A DNA stretch of 64,000 bases from Neovahlkampfia damariscottae. Lineage: Eukaryota > Heterolobosea > Selenaionea > Neovahlkampfiida > Neovahlkampfiidae. The notes beneath the pieces were generated by a model that made no database searches, was not told the DNA's origin, and was given only the letters and a program-made list of their open reading frames with translations. Position numbers and translations under genes: made by a program. Location: the NCBI GenBank assembly GCA_016618085.1, contig JABLTG010000038.1, forward strand, positions 57,342 to 121,341, read 5' to 3'. Each line of letters begins with the position of its first letter. Position 1 is the stretch's first letter. Shown in pieces: positions 22,263 through 34,426 of the stretch.

Positions 22263-22708
22263 ATGGAACAAGCAGATCTTGGAATTGTTGGTTATAGTGC
22301 TCCTGAGTTTATCAGAATGTGTAAATGTTGTAAAAATCCAATTATAAATTACGGAAGATTGGTAAGAGTTCAAAATAAAAAAAAATTAAAAAACTGAATT
22401 TTTTAGATGCCTTGTAAAAAAAAAATATTCACAAAAAATTAAATTTTTTAATTTTAGGTAAACATTACTTCTGTTTTTCATGTGCTGCAAAAATGAAAAA
22501 CTGTGACTGGTAAACTTTTTATTTTCCATTTTTAATTTTTAAATTTTAAAAAAGGTGTGAACAGGAAATTCAAGAAGTTGTGAAAACCGATAAAATTTTC
22601 ATATGTATGGTTTGTAATAAATCATATATGACACAATTAGATTACCAAGATCATCAAAAACTCAGAGGTCATGGTTTTGGTTCAAGAAAAAATTACAACA
22701 AAAATTAA
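22263..22708 (+). CDS. Hakai-like E3 ubiquitin ligase (CBLL1 family, HYB domain)
   Basis: Small RING plus zinc-finger protein. Four exons (22263-22361, 22407-22413, 22458-22509, 22555-22708), 103 aa. The atypical RING reads CKCCKNPIINYGRLMPCKHYFC, FSCAAKMKNCDWC; the following C2H2-like finger is FICMVCNKSYMTQLDYQDHQKLRGH. This arrangement matches Hakai/CBLL1, a member of the m6A-writer-associated complex. Exon 2 is a 7-nt micro-exon supplying MPC within the RING; without it the cysteine-histidine pattern breaks. TCCAATCATT lies 28 nt upstream. The TAA stop interlocks with that of the convergent CDF gene. Confidence 0.83.
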
Positions 22709-24081
22709 AAAATTTCTTTATGTTCGTCAATATTTCTATGATCTTTTTCATAATCTATATGAACAAAACATCTTTCTACATCATCTATTAATTCTATTTT
22801 TTTTTGTAAAGATTCACCAATGTCATGAGCAATATTCAAAGGTGTTTCTGGATCTAAACCTATATCTAATTCAACCCATATTCCAACACCTACATGAAAA
22901 GCGCGTACTGTGTCAATAAACAAAACTGATGGATGATGATTAAAAGCTATTCTAGTTAATCTTTGATGAAATCCACTTGAAGGTGATAATCCGATTAATT
23001 TTACAATTAAATCGTATGATTCTTGAACCCAATTTTTAATGATATATAATGAAGCTATAGTAGCAGCTAATGGATCAAGAACCCAAGTATATTGTGGATA
23101 AAGAAACTTTGAAATCAAAATCGCGGTCAACAGTAAACTATTGGAAATCACATCATTTCTATGATCCATAGAAAGAGCAATAACAGACGGAGACCATTTT
23201 TGAAACCTACACATCAAATATAAACATGATTTAGCAATGATAGTAAAACCCAAAGCGAATATCCCAATATAGTAAGAAATATAGTCAAAAGGAGTCACCA
23301 AAACTTCGACAGTTATCGGAGTAATAAGATTATTTATAATCAATTCAATTGATTCTTTTATAATTTCCAATGAACTAGTTGACATTACAGCTGCAAAGAT
23401 GATAAATCCAATTGGTTCAAGTCTAGTTTTTCCAACTGGATATTTGTGTTCATCATTCTTTTTTCTTCTAAATCTATTTGTGAAATATAAAATTAAACCA
23501 GAAAATAAATCTAAAAAGAAGTTTCGGAAAAATTAATTTTTTTTTTGTTTACCTAAAAAGGAGTCCAGTGTTGAAGCTAAAACAGAAAGTGAAAGTGAAG
23601 TGATAGCAGCTGTTAATTTAATCAAAAATATTAAAATATTCATTAAAAAAGAAACTGTGAGTGAAAATTTTTCAACTCTTTCTCGCCACTTGTCCGTTTT
23701 TTGTCTTTTAATTTCTTCTGCTGTATTTTCTTCAGGATGTTCAGATTTTTGAATTAGAGCTTGATCTTCTTCAAAAAGTTCTTCAAGAAGTTCTTGTTTT
23801 TTGTAGAAATTTTTAACATTTTTTTTGTGAAAGAAATTACAACATTTTGATTTGTTTTCATCTTTGTTTGTTAGTTTTCCTTCATATTTTCCATAGTGTT
23901 GTTTTCTGTATTCTCTTGTTTCGATGAAATGTATTGGTCTTGGAGAAGTTACTTCTGGTTCTGAGGTGTTTGGTGAGTTTATTTCTTGTATAGGTGTTGG
24001 TGATTCATTTGGTTCTGTGTTATTTAGTTGCTGAGAATTTTGGTTTTGGTTGGATGTTCTGGTCTCTAATTCAGTCTCCAT
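22705..24081 (-). CDS. Cation diffusion facilitator (CDF/SLC30) transporter
   Basis: Divalent metal/H+ antiporter (Zn, Mn or Fe). Two exons (24081-23553, 23510-22705), 42-nt intron, 444 aa. A long acidic, Ser/Pro-rich cytosolic N-terminus (about 150 residues) precedes six membrane segments. TM2 carries STLDSFLDLFSG, TM5 carries ALSMDHRNDVISN with the HxxxD/DHxxD-type metal site, and EHKYPVGKTRLEPIG is the inter-helix signature. The C-terminal ferredoxin-like domain (AFHVGVGIWVELDIGLDPETPL) matches plant MTP8-11 type manganese/zinc transporters. No forward CCAAT element is obvious. Confidence 0.9.
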
Positions 24082-24795
24082 TGAAAAAATGTTTTGGTAT
24101 TTGTCAATTTGCCAATGAAAATTTTGTCAAATTGATATATCAGCAGATCAATTTAAGTGGCAAATCAAAGTTTATTTCGAAATTGAAGCTTTAAAAGAAA
24201 TTGGTTTAAACTTGGCATTGACTTTGTTCAAGAAACTTTTAAAGATAAAGTTTTCCAACAAGTTTTAAATTTCAGGTTTTTGTTTGCTATGAGAAACATA
24301 ATAATTTAAAAACCATGCTCAATAACTTGGTTTAGATTTGTTGAAACAAGTGGTTATTTTTTTTTGTCTTGGGCTGACAAAGGTAAACAAATTTCAACTT
24401 TAAATTCTTTTCAAATAGATTTTGAGATGAAGAATCTTTGAAGTTTGATTCATGTTTTTTCATTTTTTATCAAGCAATATTTTTGAACAGTTCATTTTGA
24501 AAGAGAGTTGTATTGAAAGGAATACTCCATTTAAACTTCAAAGGAGCTTGAATTAGTGCAAAAAACTTCATGAAAGCAAGAAGAACAATCAAGTATTTCT
24601 TTGAACTAATCAGACCAAATCAATTGCCGAATTTGGCTATTTTTTAAACGAATTGGGAGACTAGCCGGTATTTTATGCTACCTCTAAATATTAATATTTC
24701 ACCTAAAAAATGCATTTCCAGCTGCTTAAAAAAATTGACCATTCAAATATAAACATTGAAATGGGTGGTGTCCAATCAACGATTAGCTTATTGTT
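24082..24795. other. Intergenic spacer, CDF to RGS array
   Basis: About 700 bp without a supported gene on either strand. Only the TCCAATCAAC element at 24771-24780, 15 nt before the first RGS-START ATG, and a CCAATGAAAA on the forward strand near 24111-24120 (wrong orientation for the CDF gene) stand out. Confidence 0.5.
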
Positions 24796-26236
24796 ATGAC
24801 ACAACAGTTCAACAAGACACAATATACCGTTCACTTTGACTCTGTATTCACAAACAAGAAAATGGGTGGTGCATTTAAGGATTTTTTAGCAACAGAACAC
24901 AACTTGGATGCTTGGAACTTTTTACAAGCCATCAAAACCTTAGAAACTGTTACTGATGAAAAAGACAAAATAAAAAAAACAAGACATATCATGTCCAACT
25001 TCATCGAGCCTAACTCAAAAGAAGAGATAAACATCTCAGGAGAACTCAGAAATCACGTTCTAGCTGCTTTTAAAAAACAAGAAGAAAATGCGAAAGAATG
25101 GGTGCTTGAAGTATCACCAACTGAACTTTTTTCAGAATGCTTTAAACTTATTGTCAGTCTTTTGACTCATGATCCTTTCAAAAGATTTGTAAGAACGACT
25201 GAGTGCGAAAACGTAATGAAGCAATACCAACGAGATTCAACAGTAATTTCACCGGTCATAACACAAACTTTTGGCTTTGACGATAGTTACTTTACAAATC
25301 CTCACTTTAGAGATCTAGATATTGACTTTTTCTTATCATTATTTAAAGACAGTTATCATTGGGAAGTAAGATATCTTTTGGACGAACTAAAACCTTTCAT
25401 AGTTAATTGGTTCAAAAATTACCGAAAATACAAATGCTTATATTTCAAAAACGAACTTCTTTCCTGACGTTTCAATTGTGAAAAAGTTAAAACTCTCAAA
25501 ATTTGAAAGTTTTTTACCATGTACTTTTGATCAAGCTTTACTTAGTTATTTTGACAATGATCAATTGTACAAAGCCGATCCAAATTGTGGAAAATATGAA
25601 ACTGTACAATATTTTAGTTACGAAGAATTATTAGAACATCACAAAAACACCAAAACATCGGGTGATATTCAAAAATACAAAAGAGATACTGCTATCAGTA
25701 GAATTGAATTGAAATTACCATTCCCACTTGATCCAAGAGTCGCAAACTATGCTATGACTTGTTATTATGACCCTGTTGAAGAAGTTTTTATGAGAATTGG
25801 AAAGACATTCTTGAAAGAAGGAAAATGGGATGGGTCAACAAAAGTGGAAGAAGTGACTTTAAAAAGAGGAGCAAAACCGACAAAGAAAAAAGTTCATACC
25901 CTTTTTCTCTTTTCAGCTGGATTATATAAGAAATTAGATAACAAACGTGTATTTTATCAAGAAATCAATTTCAACAACTTTTCTGGATGGGCTTCTTCAA
26001 ATGCGATGTCAAGAGTTATTATTAAAGAAAGAAAAGATAAATTTAGAAATCAAATGTTAGATTTAGCTAAAGATATCCCAGAAAATGCAAAAATCATGAG
26101 TTTAAAAGACGAATTATTCAGATTAATTGATGGAAAAATGAACGGTCTTGGAAATATTCTTTATAACACTATTCAACTCAACAAACCTGAAATAAAAGAC
26201 GAAAAAAGATCTTCAACATTCACTGAAGAAGACTAA
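24796..26236 (+). CDS. RGS-START protein, tandem copy A
   Basis: First of four head-to-tail paralogues. Two exons (24796-25365, 25403-26236), 37-nt intron, 467 aa. Residues 1-135 form an RGS domain (FTNKKMGGAFKDFLATEHNL, FKRFVRTTECENVM), expected to act as GAP for G-alpha. Residues about 175-440 form a START-like domain (SKFESFLPCTFDQALLSYF, NYAMTCYYDP, LFLFSAGLYKK). The intron falls exactly in the linker between the two domains. Its second exon starts LIGSKITENTNAYISKTNF. The tail is charged (KDEKRSSTFTEED). This is the most divergent of the four in its first 100 bases. Confidence 0.85.
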
Positions 26237-26724
26237 TATTAAAAATAAACACATTCTGTTTTCTTAACTCCAATTTTTTTTTGTTCAACTTTTGATGAAA
26301 AGAAGGCGAGGTTTGACTCAAAAAAGTTCAAACATCCTTAAGAATAAATAGCATATTCTTAAGAAGATAAATTTCAACGTTTTCTCAATGAAAATTATCA
26401 CAACTTTTTTGGGTAGATTCAAAACTCCCAAAATGAAACACAAGTCCAAATTTGGATGTGCTTCGGAGAAAAATATAGATCATTTTTCACCTTCAATGGA
26501 GATCTAAAAGAAATATTTGTTCTCACATTTATTTTATGAGCTACTTTCGTTACATTTCCATTTTTGACAGAAAGTTCTTTTTTAAGGTTTTTTTTGTTCC
26601 GTCTGGAAAACTGTAAATCATAGTGAAATGCTGAAAAAATAACAAAGGTTCATTCTTGGTTCAAATTAAATTCAGATTTTTTTGTTGATCGTATTGTCCA
26701 ATCAAAATCGCTTTTGCTTCTAAC
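26237..26724. other. Intergenic spacer between RGS-START A and B
   Basis: About 490 bp. It contains the CTTAAGAATA hairpin described separately and the TCCAATCAAAA element at 26697-26707. No coding region recognised. Confidence 0.5.
26337..26363. repeat. Perfect 10-bp inverted repeat (hairpin)
   Basis: CTTAAGAATA and its exact complement are separated by a 7-nt loop, about 100 nt downstream of RGS-START copy A. It could be a 3'-end processing or regulatory structure, or chance in AT-rich DNA. Confidence 0.4.
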
Positions 26725-28123
26725 ATGACTCAAACCTTTGACAAAACTCAATTCACTGTTCACTTTGACTCAGTATTCACTAATAAGAAAATGGGTAACG
26801 CTTTTAAAGACTTCTTGGCGACAGAGCACAACTTGGACGCTTGGCATTTCCTAGAAACCATAAAATCATTGGAAACTGTCACAGACTCAAAAGACAAAGT
26901 TAAACAGTCCGCACAAATCATCAAAAACTTCATTGAAGTTGGATCAAATGAAGAAATAAACATATCAGCTGAGTTCAGAAACTATGTAACAACAACTTTT
27001 GAAAAACAAAAAAGTGAAGAATGGACTCTTGAAATGACACCTACAGAGCTTTTTTCAGATTGCTTCAAGCTTGTTGTTAGTCTTTTAAGTCATGACTCCT
27101 TCAAAAGATTCGTCAGAAGTTCAGAATGTGAAGCAGTGATGAAACAATTCAGACACGACAGTACAGTTATTTCACCTCTTATTACAAAGAAGTTTGGTTT
27201 TGATGACAAGTATTTCACAACACCTCATTTTAGAGATAGAGATATTGATTTCTTTTTATCCATGTTTCAAGACAGTTACAATTGGAAAGTAAGAGCCAAT
27301 ATTTTTCACGAACTTTTTATAGTTGATCGGTTCAAAAGTTGAAGATACAATGAACGCTTATATTTCAACCACCAACTTCTTGCCTGATGTTACAATATTA
27401 AAAAACTTAAAAGTTTCAAAATTTGAATGCTTTCTTCCTTGCACATTTGACCAAGCTTTACTCAGTTACTTTTCAAATGAACAACTTTATAAATCAGATC
27501 CAAATTGTGGAAAATATGAAACTGATCAATATTATTCATATGAAGATTTATTAGAAGTCCATAAAAAAAACGGAAATGAAGAGGATATCACTAAATATAA
27601 AAGAGATACATCTGTCAGTTCAATGGCACTGAAATTACCATTTCCATTCAATTCAAGAGTTGCAAATTACGCTATGACTTGTCATTATGATCCAGAAACT
27701 GAAGTTTTTATGAGAATTGGAAAAACTTTTTCACCAGAAGGAAAATTTGGTCATAGAGACGTACAGGCAATTCCAGCAAAAAGAGGGGCAGAACCAAAAA
27801 AAACAAAAGTTTATTCATTATTTCTTTTTTCAGCTGGTTTGTATAAAAAAATGGACAACAATCGTGTATTCTATCAAGAAGTTAATTTCATGGATTTAGC
27901 TGGATGGTTCACTAAAGATGCTTTATTCAAAGTAGTTACAAAAGACAGAAAAGATAAATTTAGAGATCAAATGTTGGATTTAGCAAGAGAGTTTCCTGAT
28001 GATACAAAAATTTCTGAACAAAAACAAGCTTTGTTTGAATTAATTGACGGAAAAAAAAATGGTCTTGGACAACTGCTTGTTAACACAATGGAACTGAATG
28101 CAAAAGAATCTGTGAGAGTTTAA
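26725..28123 (+). CDS. RGS-START protein, tandem copy B
   Basis: Two exons (26725-27288, 27323-28123), 34-nt intron at the same RGS/START linker position as the other copies, 454 aa. RGS part: TNKKMGNAFKDFLATEHNL and FKRFVRSSECEAVMKQF. START-like part: SKFECFLPCTFDQALLSYF, VANYAMTCHYDPETEVFMRIG and DRKDKFRDQMLDLA. Its tail (TMELNAKESVRV) is shorter than those of copies C and D. Start chosen at MTQTFDKTQ, 18 nt after the CCAAT-type element. Confidence 0.86.
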
Positions 28124-28559
28124 TTTATAAATTTTTAATTTTATTTTCAATTTAAAACGTTTGGTTTTTTTAGAGTCTTCTAATGTGTGTTTCTCTTTCG
28201 GGCAGAGTTTTTAGCTCCAAATTCATTTTTTTCAACTTAATTCGGAAACAGCAAGGAGTTTTATTCAACTCAAATTGAGAAAATTAGACAACAAAAAATT
28301 CTCATTTCTTACTTTCTATGCAGTTAACCATTCATCCAATGTTTCTTCCGGATTTGAACTAGTTGTTCCTTTTTGGCTTTTTAAGTTCTTATTTTGGAAT
28401 TTTCTGGGATAAATTAGGAAGAAAGAAAATCAAACAGATGAAAAACCTGTTCTTCCTAAAACCAATATTTTATAAAAGAAAGATATTCCAGACAATTTTT
28501 AAAAAATCGAAGTTGATTTGTACCCAAATTGACCAATGAAATTCGCTTCTACTATAAAC
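28124..28559. other. Intergenic spacer between RGS-START B and C
   Basis: About 435 bp of AT-rich sequence. The element ACCAATGAAA at 28532-28541 precedes copy C. No other feature seen. Confidence 0.45.
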
Positions 28560-30019
28560 ATGACTCAAGCGTTTGACAAGAGACAATTCACTGTTCACTT
28601 TGACTCAGTATTCACAAACAAGAAAATGGGCAATGCCTTTAAGGATTTCTTAGCTACAGAACACAACTTGGACGCTTGGAATTTCTTAACAGCTGTTAAA
28701 AGTTTGGAAACACTTACAGACCCAAAAGACAAAGTTAAAAAGACCAAAGAAATAATCGCAAACTTCATAGATGTAGGCTCAAAAGAAGAAATCAACATAT
28801 CTGCTGAGCTGAGAAACGGTGTAACCAATACTTTCAGAAAACAAGAGGACTCAGAAGAATGGTCCATTGAAGCAACACCAATAGAGGTTTTTTCAGATTG
28901 CTATAAACTTGTAGTTAACTTATTGACTCATGATCCATTCAAAAGATTCGTGAGAACACCTGAATGCGAAGCTGTGATGAAACAATTCAAACACGATAGC
29001 ACTGTTATTTCACCTCTTATAACAACAAGATTTGGTTTTGACGACGATTATTTCACTCACCAACATTTCAGAGATAGAGATATTGATTTCTTTTTATCAT
29101 TGTTTCAAGACAGTTACAATTGGACAGTAAACAAAATTCTTTTTTCTTAACATATTTCAAGATGATTGGGTCAAAAGTAGAAGATAGCATGAATGCTTAT
29201 GTCTCACATACAAACTTCTTTCCTGATGTTACAGTAGTTAAGAAGTACCAAATTTCAAAATTCGAAAGTGTGCTTCCTTGCACCATGGATCAAGCTTTAC
29301 TCAGTTATTTTGACAACGAACAACTTTACAAATCTGATCCAAATTGTGGAAATTACGAAACAACTGAATACCATACATACGATGATTTATTAGAATTTCA
29401 TAAAAAAAGCAACACGTTAGATCATATTCAAAAATACAAAAGAGAAACTGCTGTCAGTAATATTGTAATGAAATTACCATTTCCTTTCAATTCAAGAGTT
29501 GCAGATTATGCTATGACATGTTATTATGATCCAGAAAACGAAGTCTTCATGAGAATTGGAAAAACTTACATAAAAGAAGGAAAATTCGGAACAAAAGACA
29601 AAAAGGAAGTTCCTTTGAAAAGAGGAGCAGATCCTAAGAAAGCAAAAGTATATTCATTATTTTTATTCTCTGCTGGATTATACAAAAAAATGGATAACAA
29701 TAGAGTTTTCTATCAAGAAGTAAATATCAACAATTTAGCTGGATGGTTTTCTAAAGACGCATTATTCAAAGTTATTACAAAAGACAGAAAAGATAAATTT
29801 AGAGATCAAATGTTACAACTTGCAAGAGAATTTCCAGAAGATACAAAAATTGCAGACCACAAAGAAAGATTATTTAAATTGGTGGATGGAAAACCAAATG
29901 GACTTGGACAACTTCTCATCAACACATTGGAAATTAACAAATCAAAAGAAGTTGAAAAAACTGTTGAAAAAAAAGAAAAAGAATCAAAAACTGAAGACAT
30001 TGTTCCACAAGAAGAATAA
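28560..30019 (+). CDS. RGS-START protein, tandem copy C
   Basis: Two exons (28560-29126, 29162-30019), 35-nt intron, 474 aa. RGS and START-like domains as in copies A, B and D, with a longer lysine/glutamate-rich tail (about 25 residues). An in-frame ATG 24 nt upstream lies inside the CCAATGAAA element. Because all four paralogues share MTQ/MSQ-FDK, I use the later ATG. About 90 nt near the 5' end are almost identical to copy D, including most synonymous sites. Confidence 0.86.
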
Positions 30020-30380
30020 TTAATAAAATATTGAATTAATTTCATACTTATCTTGACTGCTATTTTTGGAGGATTTATCTTCACCAAAGAGAGGTCATCC
30101 AGATAAGGCAGTTCTTGCTTTTTGTTTTTGATGAATTGAAGAATAGCCCCAACTCATGATTTTTGGTTTTATGTTTTGAAATACCCATGTACAGCTTTGG
30201 AAGTTGAATGCCCAAATTTGGATGAGGATTCTCAATTTGGAGATTTTTTTTATGCATGAAGAAGAAGGAATACATCAGTATTTTTACAAAATAACTTATT
30301 TTTACCAAGAAAATTAAAAAAGTAAAATATTTACTTTCTATTTGTCAATTTGCGTCCAATCGAAACTCACTTCGTAAAAA
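30020..30380. other. Intergenic spacer between RGS-START C and D
   Basis: About 360 bp without a recognised gene. The TCCAATCGAAA element at 30355-30365 precedes copy D. Confidence 0.45.
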
Positions 30381-31816
30381 ATGAGTCAACCGTTTGACAA
30401 AACCAAGTTCACTGTTCACTTTGACTCAGTATTCACAAACAAGAAAATGGGCAATGCCTTCAAAGACTTCTTAGCTACAGAACACAATTTGGACGCTTTC
30501 AATTTCTTACAAGCCGTCAGAACTTTGGAAACTGTCACAGACACAAAAGAAAAAGTTAAGCTGACCAAAGATATCATCACAAACTTTGTGGAAGTAGGCT
30601 CAAAAGAGGAAATCAACGTCTCAGGAGAACTAAGAACTGCAACATTAAGAACCTACAAAAAACAAGAAAACTTTCACGACAAATGGGTACTTGAAGTAAC
30701 TCCAAAAGAGCTTTTATCTGATTGCTATAAACTTGTATTGAACATTTTATCACATGATTCCTTCAAAAGATTTGTCAGAACTGCTGAATGTGAAGCTGTC
30801 ATGAAACTTTACAAACACGATAGTACAGTAATTTCTCCGCTTCTTACCACGTTATTCGGATATGATGATGAATATTTCAAACATCAACATTTCAGAGACA
30901 GAGATATTGACTTCTTCTTATCATTATTTCAAGACAGTTACAATTGGAAAGTAAGTGCATTTTTTCTAAAAAAAAAAAGTTAATTGGCTCAAAAGCTGAA
31001 GACAATATGAACGCTTATGTATCACAAACAAACTACTTACCTGATGTATCATTCTCTAAGAAGTTGAAAATTTCAAAATTCGAATGCGTCCTTCCTTGCA
31101 CCTTTGATCAAGCTTTACTCAGTTATTTTGATAATGAACAACTTTTCAAATCCGATCCAAATTGCAAGAAATACGAAACAATTAACTATTACAATTACGA
31201 AGAATTATTGCAAATCCACAAACACAACAACGATGAAGATGAAATCAAGAAATACAAAAGAGAAGCTACTGTTAGTACAATGGTGATGAAGTTACCATAT
31301 CCACTCAACAAACGAGTTGCAAATTATGCAATGACATGCTATTACGATCCAAAGACTGAAGAATTCATGAGAATTGGAAAGACATTCTTAAAAGATGGAA
31401 AATTTGGTTCAAAAGACACTAAAGACGTCTATTCAACAAAAGGTTCAGATTCAAAGGAAAAAGCTTATTCTTTATTTCTTTTCTCTGCTGGATTATACAA
31501 AAAAATCGACAAAAATCGTGTCTTCTATCAAGAAGTAAATGCAATGGATTTAGCTGGTTGGTTTTCATCTGCAATAGTCTTCAAAGGTATCACAATGGAT
31601 CGTAAAGATAAATTTAGAGATCAAATGTTAAACTTGGCTTTAGAATTTCCTAAAGATACAAAAATTTCTGACCACAAAGAAAGATTATTTAGATTAATTG
31701 ATGGAAGACCAAATGGACTTGGAATGCTTCTTATCAATACCATTGAACTTGGTAAAGGAACAATTGAAGAAAAACTTCATGATAAAAAAGAAAAATTAGT
31801 TTCTGTTCAAGAATAA
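30381..31816 (+). CDS. RGS-START protein, tandem copy D
   Basis: Two exons (30381-30950, 30980-31816), the shortest intron of the array (29 nt), 468 aa. RGS: TNKKMGNAFKDFLATEHNL, FKRFVRTAECEAVM. START-like: SKFECVLPCTFDQALLSYF, VANYAMTCYYDPKTEEFMRIG, LFLFSAGLYKKIDKNRVFYQE. A charged tail (EEKLHDKKEKLVSVQE) ends the protein. It lies 46 bp upstream of the ZnT9-like gene. Confidence 0.86.
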
Positions 31817-31862
31817 AAATTCATCATTTGTAGTCATTTTTTTTCAACCAATAGAATTCGTT

Positions 31863-33200
31863 ATGAAAAGCTTCAAAAAATTCAATGTGCAAAACTTAAA
31901 ACTGTTGAAAATAAACCAACTCCATAAAATCAAACAAATACAAATTGGTATCCGAAGGAATCACAAAAAAATTGAAAATGAGAATGAAAAACAAATTGTG
32001 TTAAAAAAAATCGAAAATCATGAAAAACCAAAATCTGTTGAAAAAGAAAGTATAGGTCATAAAGCTGTTTTGGCCTCTTTAAAAGGAAATTTTTTCATAC
32101 TCAGTAATTCTTTTCTTATTCATTTTTCAAAAAAAAGCCATTAAATTATTTGCTTATATTTCCTCAGGTTCTGCTGCAATGTTGGCTGAAACATTTCACT
32201 CACTCTTGGTATATTAATTTTATGTTTAATTTTTTTTTTAAAGGATTTAGTGAATCAAGGTTTATTGTTTATTGGATTACGTCAAGCATCAAACTCTCCT
32301 GACGCAAAACACCAATATGGTTACGGAAAAGCATCTTATTTTTGGACTTTAGTTTCGGCTATGGGTATTTTTTGGATTGGTTGTATAGGTTGTACTTATA
32401 ACGCAATTCGTAAAAACAAAAAAATTTAAAATTTTGTAGATCAAATTTTTGTTGATCCAAGCGAGCCACATTTTACATGGATAACAGGAGCTGTATTATT
32501 TACATCTTTTGTTGTTGATTTTTCAGTTTTTTCAAGCGTCATAAAAGGACTTATCAAAGAAAAACCAAAAGACGTAACACTATGGAAATATTTATTGAAT
32601 ATTAAAGATCCAATGGTTTTAGCTGTTTTATTAGAAGATATAGCAGCAACTCTTGGTGTCATAATAGCAAGTGTAGGTATTGGTTTAGCTCTATTTACTG
32701 GTTACAATGTATTTGATGGAATTGCTTCTTTAATTATTGGAGTATTATTAGGTGCAGTAGCTTGGACTCTAGTCATGATGAATAAGAGGTTTTTAATAGG
32801 TCAATCTGTTGATTTACATATCCAGAAAGGGATAAATCAAATAATCACTTCAAGACCTTCTGTAGAAGGTATTTTTAGCGTTCAAACTCAGTGGTATGGA
32901 CCAAATCAATTTTTGTATAAAGCAGAAGTAGATTTTAATGGAATTTATCTTTCTCTTCAATTGAGAAATCTTGGTTATGAAGATTTATTACTGAACCAAA
33001 ATAAGAAAAATGAAATTGCAAATATTTTAGGTATTTTCTCTGAAGATATTATGAGAGTTATAGAAGCTGAAATTCGTTCAATTGAAGCTGAAATTAAAAA
33101 GAAATATCCAGAAGCTGGGTTTATTGAAATTGAACCTTTCTCAAAAAATGCAGAAGAATTCGAAATTCGAAAATACAAAAATAAAAATTTTGATTATTAA
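31863..33200 (+). CDS. CDF transporter, ZnT9 (SLC30A9)-like
   Basis: Predicted mitochondrial or intracellular zinc exporter. Four exons (31863-32103, 32138-32208, 32244-32409, 32440-33200), introns 34, 35 and 30 nt, 412 aa. The lysine-rich N-terminus (about 60 residues, basic, few acids at the start) could target mitochondria. The membrane core has LAETFHSLLDLVNQGLL, HQYGYGKASYFWTLVSA and VLLEDIAATLGVIIA, the SLC30A9 signature. The C-terminal cytosolic domain is followed by an acidic helical tail. The stop codon interlocks with the convergent EF-hand gene in a TTAA. It is only distantly related to the CDF at 22.7-24.1 kb. Confidence 0.9.
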
Positions 33201-34344
33201 TAATCTGAATCTGAGGACATACCAAATTCATCATCTGAATCAGATAAATCTTTATCATTTCCAATTGTTTTAATAACTTTGAGAAATAATTTATAAAAAT
33301 GAAAATATGTTAAGGAATCATCAATGAAATCACTATAGTATAAATTTAAAATTTGACGATATTTTAAATCTAATTCTTCTTCATTTTTTGACCCTTTATA
33401 TCTATCATTTAAAAATTCAAGTATTTCCTCTCTTTCAAGATAACCTGATTGGTCCTTATCATAATAATTAAAAGCGACATTATAAAAAGCAACTAATAAT
33501 GATTTTCCTTCTTCTTCTTCTAATTTGTTTAAGATTTCCATTTCTTCTTCTTCATTGTTAGGTTTCTCATCAAAGAATTTTAATATTGGATTTTTTAACA
33601 AATCAAAATCATCCATTGAATGAATTGCCTTTTTTGCATTTGAGATATTTATCAAAATATTCTTTTCTTTTTCGACTTTTAAATCTTTTAACAAATCATC
33701 CAATCTTTCAATTGAAGTTTCTTTTTTATTTTCTAGTTCAAATAAAATCTCTTCTTGAAATTCAGCTGTATCAGAATTTAATGTTGAATGATAAAAATTA
33801 TCAAATTGTTCAAAACTGATTTTCTTTTTATTTGCAGAAATTCTTTGAAATGCGATTTCTAAAAAACCTTCTTTCAACCAAAAACCATCATTTTCAAATT
33901 GTATATTCTGAAATAATCTCTTTAATTCATCTTTTGAAATCAAACCATCACCTGTCTAAATTTGGAAATTTCGTTTTTTTTTTTTTACTTGGTCATAATA
34001 ATCAAACATAGCTTCACTTATTTTATTTTGAAGTAAGTTTGTGTTTTCTAAAAGTGAATCTTTAAATTGTTCAAAATTATCCAACGGTAATTTTTTATTG
34101 ATAAATGCAGCAAGTGCTCTTGATTTCCCTGGTAAACTTTTTTTTTTAATTTTTAAACTTCTTACGAAATATCATCTTTAATGGTTAATGCTATGAAGTC
34201 AACTTTCTTTTTTGCGGAGAATGCATTTTTAAATTTGATTTCCAGAGCAATACATAAATATTTCAAGTTTAAAGCTTTTAGACCAAAGCGAAAATCTTCA
34301 TTTTCATCTTCTTCTTTGAACACTTCTTTTTCATCTTCAAACAT
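33197..34344 (-). CDS. EF-hand calcium-binding protein
   Basis: Three exons (34344-34166, 34136-33989, 33955-33197), introns 29 and 33 nt, 361 aa. Two EF-hand loops are visible: FDYYDQTGDGLISKDEL (split by intron 2) and NYYDKDQSGYLEREEI. Between them are helical, acidic stretches, and the protein ends in an Asp/Ser-rich tail (DLSDSDDEFGMSSDSDY). The spaced EF-hands suggest a calcium sensor rather than a calmodulin. The partner is unknown. Confidence 0.82.
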
Positions 34345-34426
34345 TTGTTAATTTTTTTTAACCAATAATAATGAGTTTTGATATTCTCCAATCAAATTGT
34401 TTTCTTTTTCAACTTTGTTTTCAATA

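Noticed and set aside
28345-28375. Possible tRNA B box (GTTCAAATCC on the reverse strand)
   Set aside because: No A box or cloverleaf can be formed around it.
31104-31286. Alternative forward frames inside RGS-START copy D
   Set aside because: Overlap the START domain in another frame and show no conserved features.
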